The notes beneath the pieces were generated by a model. The model made no database searches. It saw only the letters and a list, made by a program, of their open reading frames with translations, and had not been told where the DNA came from. Below, one piece after another: positions 50,995-60,888 of a DNA stretch of 64,000 bases. The stretch's first letter is position 1; every line of letters begins with the position of its first letter. Location of the stretch: positions 372,001 to 436,000 of the forward strand of contig JAKZHN010000004.1 of the NCBI GenBank assembly GCA_037179335.1, read 5' to 3'. The position numbers were made by a program, and so were the translations under genes. Source of the DNA: Cyclaneusma minus (lineage: Eukaryota > Ascomycota > Leotiomycetes > Marthamycetales > Marthamycetaceae).

Positions 50995-51199
50995 ATGCTT
51001 TAGGTATATACCCCGGGCATGTGCTACGCGCTACACGCCCCAAGCCTCTAGCCCTTAGCCTTATATGCCAAATACGTGCTTTTAGCATTTTGCGCTAGTT
51101 TGCAAAAATTTTAAAATCCTATAAGGCTGGAGACTTGTTTTTCCAGCTTATAACGTCGCTTTATCCTGACCTTTATCTCGCCCTTAAGCTGCCGTGATA
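50995..51199. repeat. LTR-end island of an unidentified Gypsy-type element
   Basis: Normal composition (CCCCGGGCATGTGCTACGCG ... CCAGCTTATAACG ... CGCCCTTAAGCTGCCG). The final 60 bases resemble the element C end at 36,960-37,020: CCAGCTTA(T/C)AAC, TGACC, CGCCCTT versus CGACCCTT, and GCCG. Immediately after it begins the truncated second copy of element A, so this element may have inserted there. Confidence 0.55.
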
Positions 51200-54100
51200 T
51201 CGAATTTGTAATAATTTAATTAATGCTAGATTAAAAAAGGCAATTGCATTTAGCTGCAAATTTTTAATAATTTTGAAATTTAAATATTTCTTTGGCAATA
51301 TTATATGCGTATGGTTTAAAATTTTTATACCGGTAATTTAATTTATATCCTGCTTTTATTGGATAAGAAAATTGGCTTTATTTAAAAAAATATATTTTAT
51401 ATTTAATACGGAAATAACATTTATTAAAAGTTTCCCATTATTATATTTGCCAAGCATTAAAAGCTTTTAATATTATAAATTATTTTAAAGCCTTATAATC
51501 ACTAATTATTTAAATTTTGTAAAGGGCTTTTAATAAATAGATTTTTTAATATATAAAAAATAGAATAATAGCTAATAGCCTTTTATTATAAATTTCGTAA
51601 TCTATTTAATGCTTATTTATAGTTTTTAAAAAATACCAAATTGGATACTAAAATTTATTAAAATATTTTTGGAAAAATACTTTTTTAATTATTTTATTTA
51701 ATGCATTAATTTCTAACCTGCATCTATAATTAAAAATATAATTAGCAAAAACTAGCGTTAATAATAGAGCCTTTTTTAACCTATTAAATGCCTTTTGGTA
51801 TTTATTTATTTATTTTTAAATATAAGTTTTATAAATTAAATAATTTAAAAAATATATTAATTAAATGTAATTTTTAATAAACATTTAATAGAAATTATAA
51901 AATCCTAAAAGTAATTGGACTTTTTTTTTTTCTTTTTTGGTTATTACTAACTTTATACAGCCGCTATTTTTTTTTGAAAATTAATACAAATTTTATTTAA
52001 AAAAATATATAGCCCAAGTAGTTAATTTCCATTATAAAAGATTTGTGTTTTTTAATATTGGCTTGCAAGTTTATAGTTTTTAGCCTATGCAAAAATTTTA
52101 AAATATATTTTTTATATTAAATAAAATTATTCCTATAAATAAAAGTATTATTAATAAAATTTATGCAAATTTTATTTAATAAATTAAATAACATATTATT
52201 AACATATTGCTAGAAAATTGCTAATTTATCAATTAATTTAAATAGCAGCATTTTGTATTTATAAATTTTATATTTTATATAAAAACTTATATATTTTTGG
52301 CTAATAGCATTTATACAAATTTGGTAAAAAACTTATTAAATATTAATTCTAATAAAGTGTTTAGCTTTACTAAGCCTAAATAAAAAGAATTAAATAATAA
52401 AAGCAAATAATGTTTTTTTAATAATTTATATAAAAGCATAGTTTTTTCTGGGCTTTTTAATAAAAAATATTAAAACAGCAAAAAAAAAGATTAATTTAAT
52501 AAATCTTTTAGCCAAATTATTTTACAAATATCTTTAAATAAGCTTTAATTAGCTTTTTAATATAATATAAAATAAAAATAAAAATAACTTCTTTTCCGGT
52601 TTTTTTAGCTCGATTTTTATATTATACAATTTTTAATTTAATAATTAATTTAAACGTTGTTTAAAAGAAATATAAGCGGCTTTATTTTTTTTAAAAAAAA
52701 TATAGCATTATTCTTAATTTTTGGTTTTTTTAGCAGTTTTTTTAATTTTTAGCTTTTTATTAATTTTATATAAGAAATAAATAAAAGCAATAATATCGTT
52801 TTTTTTTTCAAATTATTTAAATTTCGTTATTTATTATTTGCAAAAATTATATATATATTTAAAATAAAAATATTTTGAAAGCCAAATTTTAAAGCGTTTT
52901 TAAATTTAATTTTTACCCGTTTATTTTGATATTAAGGCTTAATTTTAAAACAAAGCGAAATTCAAACTAATTTTTAATTTATTTTTATAGGGCTTTATAA
53001 ATTACAATCCGATTATAGGAGCTGGCTTTAGAATTTATTACAATATATTATATTATAGCGCTTTAATTGCGCTATATTAAAGCTTTTTTATTTTACTAGG
53101 CCGCTTTAGCATTTTTTTTGGCTTTAAAAACGCTTTTAATTTTAAAAGCTTGTAATTATAAATTTTTTTATTTTTAAAATATATTAGCTAATATAAACAA
53201 TAATAACAAAAGTTTAGCAATATTTAAATCTTTTTTTATTATTTAAAATTAAGCAAAAATTTATATAATCCGAGATGAATAATTAGGCAAAAACTATAGA
53301 GAAATTTGCAATTGTTAAATATTAAATTAAAATAAATATAACGTAATATAGGAGATTTTTTATTGCTATTATAGTTTTAAATGGAAACAGCTTTATTTAA
53401 AAGTTAAATAAAATATATAAAAATAATCAATTATTTAATTATATTAATATTTATAAAATATAATATTTAAATTTTGCTATTAATAAAGGCATTGAATTAA
53501 TATTATTATTGCCATTATTATTATTATTATTATTTGCATATATTATTGCTATAATTGAATTTTTAATTATTTAAGAAGCGCTAAATTTTACTTTTAATAG
53601 TAATGCTTTAAATTGTATTATAATATAAAATGTGCGTTTTTTTGAAAGATTGGCAGAAATAAATTATAAAAATAATAATGACTATTAAATTAAATAAAAA
53701 ATAATTAAATAAATTGGCTAAAATATTAAAATTGGGTATGCTTTTTAATTAAATATTGCGGTATAAATTAAATCATTTTTTTTATTATATAATTAATATA
53801 ATAATAATAAATATTAGATTTTTTAATCGGCAAATTAAAAATAACTTATGGAAAATTATATTTTTTTAAAAAAAATCGATCTTTAGCGCTAAAAATATAT
53901 TTTGGCTACAAAATATAATTTGCTTTTTTTTAATATAATTAATAATATAAATAAATTTAAATTAAAAGTTGGGAAAATAATTATAATTAATAACAAGCTT
54001 ATTTTTACTAATAATATACCAAGCTTTAAATTTAAAATCGAAATTATTATTTAATTTATTAAACAATTTTTTTTAAAAAGCAATAAAAAAAGCATTATAA

Positions 54101-55081
54101 ATTAGATTTTATAAAAACTAAGCAAATTTATTATTATAAAATATATTAATATTATTACCAAAATTATTTGGAGTCGAATTAAAAGCATTACTATTAAAAT
54201 ATTTGCTAGCATTAATATTAATACCGGATTTATTGCCGGATTTGAAAATAATTTTATTAAGTTTTATATTTAGCATTTATATTTAATTGCTAAAGGCCGA
54301 AAATTAAAGAAAAATAAAGCTTTTAATATCGAATATTAATTAATTTTCAAGAATTCATAAATATATTATTAAAGGCTTTTTTAAATTATTTGGCTAAATT
54401 ATTAAATTCTTAATAAATAGTAAACATTTATTATTATTATTGCAAGCAAAGCGTTTTTTTAAGCCCGAATATTAAAAGTTTTATTCTAAAATAAAAACAA
54501 AACAAATAAAAATTAAGCTAATTGCTAAAAAAAAGACAGAAAAAGGTTTTTCGAAAGCGAATATATTATTATTGCTATTTTTAATAAATTTGATTTTTAA
54601 ATATTATTATTTTTAAATTTGAAGGGCTTTAAAATAATTAAAAGCTTTTTACTTTTATAATTTTTATTTAGAAATGCTTTTAAAATAAATTTTGCGCAAA
54701 TTTTAAAAATAAAAAATATATAAGCCGGATTTTTATTATAAATTAGAAAAAGAATAATTATTTGAAATTTAATATTGCAAATTTATATAATCGGCCTTAG
54801 AAATTAATTGCGCATTAACAAAATTAAAAACTTTTAAAATATTAAATAATGGTTTATAAAATAAAATAGCAATAAAATTATTACAATTTGGATTTTTTTA
54901 TTGGGCTGGGTCAAATAGAAAATGCTATTAATAATTGTTAATTATTATAAAAAAGGAAAAAAAGTCTAAAAAGCTTTAAAAAGCTCTATATATAGGTGGG
55001 GACGGACCGGAGCTAGCTATAGCCCGGTTACGTGGCTGCGCACATTTGTAGCGTAGGTGGTGGCGGCCCAAGGTCGTTACA
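51200..55081 (-). mobile_element. Second, truncated copy of Gypsy element A
   Basis: It aligns with element A from about 12,940 to 16,887 and 24,515-24,848, without the nested element B, so it also documents the empty site of B (around 54,720). Its right LTR is at 54,879-55,081 (203 bp; small insertions relative to 189 bp) and ends GTCGTTACA. The left part is missing at the junction with the LTR-end island. It is fully RIP-degraded except near the LTR end. Confidence 0.8.
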
Positions 55082-56929
55082 ATAATAAGTATTCAAAATA
55101 TTAAAGCCTTTTTTTTTGCAAAAAAAGCTTCCGATTTTAAATTTATTATTAACTTTTAAAAGCAAGGATAAATTATTATTTTTGGCAAGCCGTTTAAATA
55201 ATCCAATATTGCAAAAATTAGAAAATCTAAAGCTTTTAATACTTTTAGATTTAAAAAGTATAATTTAAAGATTTATAATGGATTTTTAAAATTTAATACC
55301 CAAATAATTCAGGAAATTAAACATAAAGCAATTAAATATTTTTATAAAACATTAAGGCAAATAGCTTAAGGCTGGAACAATGCTGGTAAAAAAAGATTTT
55401 TATATAATTTCCGATAATTTAATGGATTAGCCAGCAGCTTATTATAGATTTGGCCCTTTATTTTTGAAAATTCGGAAAAAGATTCTATTTTTGAAATATT
55501 ATATAAATTTACCTATATTTGCATTTTTATTTTTAAAAAATAATTTTGTATAAGCTATTCAAAGGGATTAAGCACTTTTATTTTCCAAAAACCATTATAA
55601 AAATTTTAAAGCTTCTATATAGCATTGCAAAATCCGGATTATATTAGTGGGTAATTTATTTTAATTATTATAAAAATAAATTATTTATAAAAATAAAATT
55701 TTTTATTTTTTATTTTATAATCATAAAAAATTTAAATTACTTTTTTATTATTAGTATACAAATTAACAATACCCTAATTTTTGCGAATAATAATTAATTT
55801 GAATTAAAAGAATAAAAACTTAAGCTAGCTTTTTTTAAAGCTAGGCTAAAGCAATATTTTAATAATCAGCCCTTGATTTTTAACGGCTGTATTTTAATTT
55901 AAATTAATAGCTAGATATTTATAGTTTAAAAAAAGCAAGGCAAAAATTTTAAGCTAGTTGATTTTAAATTCCCCAATATATTGCAATAGTATATTAAATA
56001 AAAAGCTAGGGAAATTTATCTAGCTATAAGTTTTTAATCAAATTAAATATTAAAGCCTTTAATAAGCAAATTAAATAATATATATAATATTTTAATTAGG
56101 ATTTTATTTACTTGCCAATTAATCTGGTAATTGCAAAGCTTTATATATTTATAAAAGGATTATTTACCAATAATAATAAAAAATTCGTTCAGCTAAAATA
56201 CATTATTATATTGGCTAATGAAAATTTAAATAAAAAAAACTATATATTTAGCTTTATAGGCAATTTTTTTATTGGTTTTTTATGAAAAGCAAAAAAATTA
56301 CTTAGTTTATTTATTATAATTCAAAAAATAAATATTGGAATTGCCATTTCTATTATTCTTTAGCTAATTATAGACCGCTTATTGTTTTTTTAAATTTCTA
56401 TTATTATTTATACCGATTTTTATTTTCTTTATAATATATTAATTAGGCTGGATATTACAATTAAAAAAGGCTTATAATTAATATATTCTATTTTCGCCAA
56501 AGCTATAAATAATAAAAGCTATAAAAATTCGCTAAATTAATAAACAAAATAATTTTGCAAACGCTTTAATTAAGATTAATCCAAATCAATTTTTTAAAAT
56601 ATTTATAAATTAAAATAGCTTAATTATTTAAATAAAGAAATAGATAAATCTCTTTAAAAATCTCCTAGCTATTAAGGATGTGGATTTAATTAATTTAAAG
56701 GGCAAGGGCTTGGATAATTTCATATATTTGGATTAAATAATTTATAAATCAGGATTTACGATTTATAGCTTATGTTTTACAAATTACTTATAGTTTATAA
56801 TGTCTTTTCTTTTTTTAAAAAATTGCCAATATTGCGACTAGTATAGCTATAGCTATAAAGCCTTAGATATAGGTATTGTAGATAGATTAGCTTAGCTTAA
56901 TTAGCGGAAAAGGGAGGGGATAGCTTTAA
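55082..56929. other. Unresolved A+T-rich stretch
   Basis: No domain or repeat partner was recognised. Confidence 0.4.
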
Positions 56930-57067
56930 TACCACGGAGTTTATTCTTCTTCCTTTTTAAATTTAATATAATGCTTGCGACTGGATATATCCACCTTTTG
57001 GCGTGTGAGCCACCTCCTCTAGTGATCCCAATATTTATATTTATATGGATTTTTTAATATTTGAAAA
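56930..57067. other. Normal-composition island next to solo LTR
   Basis: CACGGAGTTTATTCTTCTTCC and CTTGCGACTGGATATATCC...GTGTGAGCCACCTCC stand out from the A+T-rich surroundings. It may be another LTR fragment; no partner was found. Confidence 0.35.
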
Positions 57068-57301
57068 ATTGTTGCTACATCGACATGGTCAGCCAGCGGT
57101 GGCCCGTGCGCCACCCTGTCCCTAACCATGACTACCACGGCTACCCTTGGCCTTAGGCCACCACGCTAAGCCCTGGGTATATCTACGCTTCGCTGAGGGC
57201 TTTTCTATAGTTAAGACTCAATCATGAATACACCGTTTACCTGCTAGCCTTGTTTATTACCCTTTAAATAATCACTTCGTTCTACCCTTTTGATACCAAT
57301 A
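57068..57301 (-). mobile_element. Solo LTR, inverted copy
   Basis: The reverse complement aligns with 60,042-60,270 and 8,866-9,083 (GGCCTTAGGCCACCACGCTA, TATATCTACGC, CTGCTAGCCTTG). It is well preserved although it sits in the A+T-rich block. Confidence 0.65.
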
Positions 57302-57414
57302 AAAATATAAAAATAAATTTCCATATATTTATTTGGAATATTTTTATTAAGAATTTAGATTTTTTAAAGTTAAAGACTAAAAAAGCTTATAATTTAGCTA
57401 TTATTATAAAAAGA

Positions 57415-57708
57415 TATGTATTCATAAGTAAAGCAATTATAAATACTATTACGCTAATTAGATTTGAAAATACTAAAAATTAAAATTACTATTAATTAAA
57501 TAGCTTTGTGTAACGGTTTATGCCCGCCAAGTTTTGGCAAGCAATAGTTTAATAATCCAAACCACGATCTCGCCGTTCCATTATGGTTTAAAACTAAAAA
57601 TAAAAAGCTCAAATTAAATTTCTCTGGTCCAAACTATTTTCTAAAAGGGCAAACCGTATTAGTACGGTCCAAAACAAAATCGGTCCGGCCGGACTATTGG
57701 AAACACTG
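57415..57708. mobile_element. Truncated hAT-like element, second copy
   Basis: It aligns with about 10,400-10,695: GCAATTATAAATACTATTA, AAATAGCTTTGTGTAA, TTGGCAAGCAATAG, TTTTCTAAAAGGGCAAACCG, then GGACTAT(T/C)GGAAACACT. Only the right half is present. It is less A+T-converted than the copy in F4 at several sites, and it marks the exact right edge of the large A+T-rich block. Confidence 0.75.
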
Positions 57709-58054
57709 ATAGCCACTGCGAAATTATAAGGGGTGCTCCGTATCCCAAAAGCTTCCACTCAATGAATAGCAACTCCGTGTATATCATAACTGTATTTCAA
57801 ATTTTCAATAGCGAAAAGAAAAGGTGCGGATCCCTGATTTATTGTTCTGAAATAAACTGTCTACATTCCAGATTCCAAAAAAAATTGGTGGCTGCTTCGT
57901 AAACGCCCCAGGACGACAAAGGCGAGAGGTTTGGCCCGTCTCGTTGCGCTAACTCTGCTAGTGTCCGAGGACTAGATGCAATCCACCTCTTCACTAACCC
58001 CCCCCCACCATCTCCACCATCTCCACCATCTCCACCATTCTCCCCATGTCCGCT
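57709..58054. other. 3' flank of F6
   Basis: Composition returns to normal. Just before the F6 stop a (CACCATCTC)n microsatellite lies at about 58,007-58,038. No gene is supported. Confidence 0.45.
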
Positions 58055-59069
58055 CTATACCATCTCTTGGCCCCGCCGCCATAGGTGGTAGTAATAGTAC
58101 TGCATCTCTCGAGCTTTTCCTGCCTGTGCAACAGCAATACGCCCAAATTCGCTATCTTCAACCATCCACTCCATTACCTTCACCCCCTGAAGCTGATTCT
58201 CGTACTCGATCCAAGCCTCCAATAACGCGATGGTCTCGGAATAGCCCTCGTTGCGCCAATGGGTGTAAACGGCGACCCACACGCTTTGGAGACTCAGCAT
58301 GAACTTGATATACGAGTCGACCCGAAGCTCCGTGTTCCTGCGCTTCTGACACTCGTGACAACAAGGCAGGACAATATTGGGGAGCTGTGTGGGAGCATGT
58401 GCAGAGGCGCTTTGATGAGGGGTATGCGCACGTTGACGGCGTGGATCCTTGGCGCGAGTGGTTGGGCGAATTTGTCGTCTCCAAAGCGAAGAGTTGCCAG
58501 GACGAGCGAATGAGGCTGCGGGGGCGTCGCTTTGACTTGGAGAACTTCGCATTCCAGTCACCACATGGCGGATGTCATTATGGATAGCGGCTTGAGTCCC
58601 TGACGATGGTGCCGGCGAACATCCGGAGGATATTTCTTCGTAGTGGTCTTGCCAAACCCGAGAATCCACGATCGTCGTGCGTAGGACAAGGAGATCTGGG
58701 GTGTCGAACGCGCTGTCGGAGTGATCATTAGTGGTGGCAGTCTACCGACTCTGTCAGCCGTTGCGGTGATATTCAGGGCTGGAAGCGAAATGACCCACCT
58801 TAATGTCAGACTGGTCACCAGCTACGTCTTCGGACACTCTGAGGCTGCGGCTTAATTGCTGATTTCGAATGTAGTTCTGCGCGAAAAGTATTAGTATCAA
58901 GCAGTTACCGTCACAAAATCCCGGAGGTCAACTGAAACACAGCCACCGAAATAAGAGAAGTCGAACTCACCTGCAACCGCCCTTCTTAGGGACTCAGACT
59001 TCGAACAAGCGGACGAGTGCCAACGACTACGCTTCGCGCATGGTTCATAGGGGGTAATTGGCGATTCAT
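58055..59069 (-). pseudogene. Divergent family copy F6, stop codon in exon 1
   Basis: Three phase-0 exons can be drawn. Exon 1 is 59,069-58,971 (ATG, MNRQLPPMNHARS...), exon 2 is 58,876-58,799 (NYIRNQQLSRS...DIK), exon 3 is 58,741-58,055 (228 codons). Introns are 94 nt (GTGAGT...TACTAAT...GCAG, homologous in its ends to the F3 intron) and 57 nt (GTGGGT...CTGAC...GGTAG). Exon 1 has TAA at 58,986-58,988 (codon 28). The core is recognisable but diverged: LQSVWVAVYTHWRNEGYSETIALLEAWIEY, then AVAQAGKAREM; GDGSHNP is absent and the protein stops soon after. IRPTTR replaces PPIRPT. A CHECQKRR stretch is unique to this copy. It could still be expressed from a downstream start, so pseudogene status is likely but not certain. 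Confidence 0.6.
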
Positions 59070-59163
59070 GGTGAGCAGCACCAGTGTGTGACTGAGATTT
59101 GCTTGGTTTGACTACAGGGAAAAAAAGGTCAGCATCCAAAATCTTAAACAGCCAAGGGGATTG

Positions 59164-59460
59164 ACTGCGATGAGCTCGTCTTCGAAGCAGCGCAATTGCT
59201 GCGATATCCCTAGTATTTTAAGCAGCGACACTCAATGGTCGAAGGCTACCTAGGTTCATGCTTTAAAAGAGAAGAATCTGGAGCTATTGCTGCTTTTTGA
59301 AACACCACTTGATATTAATTGCTTGGGTGAAGCGCTTTAAAGCGCTGCGCAAGTTCGAGGACAGCCAAAGAAAGTATAGGAAATAATAGGGATTGGACGC
59401 GCTTACCAGAGAAGCCTGGCTAACGAACCGCTGCTATTGATTGTATTTAAAGGACTGATC
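59164..59460. repeat. Local duplication, first copy
   Basis: Matches 59,757-60,000: CTTCGAAGCAGCG, ATCTGGAGCTATTGCTGC, ATTGGACGCGCTTACC, GGCTAACGAACC versus GGCTGGCGAACC. The period is about 590 bp and the interval between the copies holds the F6 promoter-like block. Confidence 0.6.
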
Positions 59461-59509
59461 AAATATGCGTTTTCAATTCTTAACGGACGTGCTTAATCCT
59501 TTTCAATTC

Positions 59510-59740
59510 GAAAGATACGTTGGGAAATAGAAGGGGGAAAAGATAGTGCAGCTCGAGAATCGGTTTTATTGTTTGAAAAGCTCGGGCGCCGGCTCGCTAC
59601 GCATATCACTTTTCGGGGGCGAGAGTTATTGCTGGTATTTGCTACCATTGTAAAGCCGCTTAATTTCAAAAGCGCTGGCAAATTTCTGCAAGCGAAAAAC
59701 GGTTTTTTAAAAACGGCGACGACTTGATTCGAGCGAAAAC
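59510..59740 (-). promoter_or_regulatory. Conserved promoter-proximal block of F6
   Basis: Minus strand: CCGAAAAGTGATATGCGTAGCGAGCCGGCG, with flanks GCCAGCGCTTTTGAAATTAAGC, GGTAGCAAATA and CTCGAGCTGCAC shared with the F7 block at 62,107-62,330. It keeps the AAAAGTGATAT box and GCGAGC of F1 and F4. Confidence 0.55.
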
Positions 59741-59756
59741 GAAAAAAAAAATCCCG

Positions 59757-60000
59757 CCTTCGAAGCAGCGGTAAATTGTCACAAGTAGGTAAAATATGCC
59801 CCGAGGATCTGGAGCTATTGCTGCGTTTGGGGCACCTATGGACCTTAAATATTTAGGCAAAAATGCCTTGACGCGTTGCGCAAATTGGCGACGATTAAAG
59901 GGAGTGGGAAGCGATACGAATTGGACGCGCTTACCGGAGAATCTTGGCTGGCGAACCATTCTTAGTAATTGTATTCGAGGTACTAATAAAATAGGATTTT
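59757..60000. repeat. Local duplication, second copy
   Basis: Partner of 59,164-59,460. It is longer at the 3' side (GCGATACGAATTGGACGCGC) and ends beside the inverted repeat. Confidence 0.6.
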
Positions 60001-60036
60001 AATTCTTAGTAGAAGCGCGTCAAAAAATCCTATTTT
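59987..60036. repeat. Perfect inverted repeat
   Basis: AAAATAGGATTTT and AAAATCCTATTTT form 13-bp arms separated by about 24 bp. It lies immediately before the solo LTR at 60,042 and could fold as a hairpin. Confidence 0.6.
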
Positions 60037-60041
60037 GTTTG

Positions 60042-60270
60042 TGTTGGTATTAAAAGGGTAGAATAAAATAATCATTTAAAAAGTAAACAACGAAGCTAGC
60101 AGGTAATGAATATATTCATGGTTGAGTCTAGTCTATAAAAAAGCTCCCAGCGGTCGCGTAGATATACCCATGGCTAGCGTGATGGCCTAAGGCCCTCAAG
60201 GGTAGCCATAGTGGTTATAATCAGGGAGTGGCGCACGGGCCACCCTAACCTTGGACATGTCGGTATTGCA
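60042..60270 (+). mobile_element. Solo LTR, third copy
   Basis: It begins TGTTGGTATTAAAAGGG and ends ATGTCGGTATTGCA, homologous to 8,866-9,083. No target-site duplication is evident. Confidence 0.65.
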
Positions 60271-60329
60271 ATAATTTAACACTGGGATAAAAAAATAGAC
60301 TTCAATCTGCTATTCGGAATAACCACTGC

Positions 60330-60540
60330 TGGTTATTAGACAAGCTCTACGTCCCGGGACCTTCCATATTAGAGCGGTAATAGGGTTATTAAATCACGGG
60401 ATCGACGACCACACGTGTTGAGTGAAATTCTCACGTTTCATAAATACACCCAAGTTAGAAACCACGGCTTTTCTAACTTGTCTAGCGCCATATGCCGGGT
60501 TTCTAGTCCAAAATCCATGATCCTTCTCCCCTTTCCTTCA
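60330..60540 (-). repeat. 3'-flank block of F7
   Basis: Matches 848-1,115 downstream of F1 over its whole length (GCTCTACGTCCCGG, TTAGAGCGGTA, CACGTGTTGAGTGAAAT, CAAGTTAGAAACC, GCCGGGTTTCT). This ties F7 to F1 as the nearest pair. Confidence 0.68.
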
Positions 60541-60888
60541 AATCAGCTCGCGACTCGATGCTATCGAGTCTGGAAAAACAAGCAGGCTCACCCTATTCCA
60601 CAGTCGCAGGACTATTTAAAACGCTTATCCGACGCTCTATATCCGCGGTTTGCTTCGGAAATCTGCTTGCCGAAATAGCTCTAAGACCAGCCAGTCTCCT
60701 TGCGTAATTCACTAAGGAGCTTTTTCTCAAAATAAAAAGCGTCGCCTCTAATTCTGTTCTTAAGGAATGAATCGCGGAACACCTTCTGCTTCTTCTTCTT
60801 CGTGCTTTTATTGGCGTTGGGAGCGCCAGTTCTCGTCGTTCCCATCCTCCTAATTTCCGCGGCTGCCGCTACCGTCAGTCGTCTCCCG
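60541..60888. other. Spacer downstream of F7
   Basis: No gene is supported. A lysine-rich minus-strand frame at 60,681-60,932 is the out-of-frame shadow of the F7 tail and 3' region. Confidence 0.45.

Larger units (their letters stand above)
27960..57410. mobile_element. A+T-rich block of RIP-degraded retroelements
   Basis: For nearly 30 kb the sequence is dominated by A and T, rich in TTTTAAAA, TATA and stop codons, with recognisable remnants of Copia and Gypsy proteins. Short islands of normal composition occur at 29,100-29,290, 36,890-37,020, 50,995-51,199, 54,985-55,081 and 56,930-57,250. Several of these islands can be assigned to LTR ends. Open frames in the block are by-products of composition (Leu/Ile/Phe/Tyr/Lys/Asn-rich). 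Parts I could not resolve: 37,021-50,990 (apart from the sites listed) and 55,082-56,930. Confidence 0.75.
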
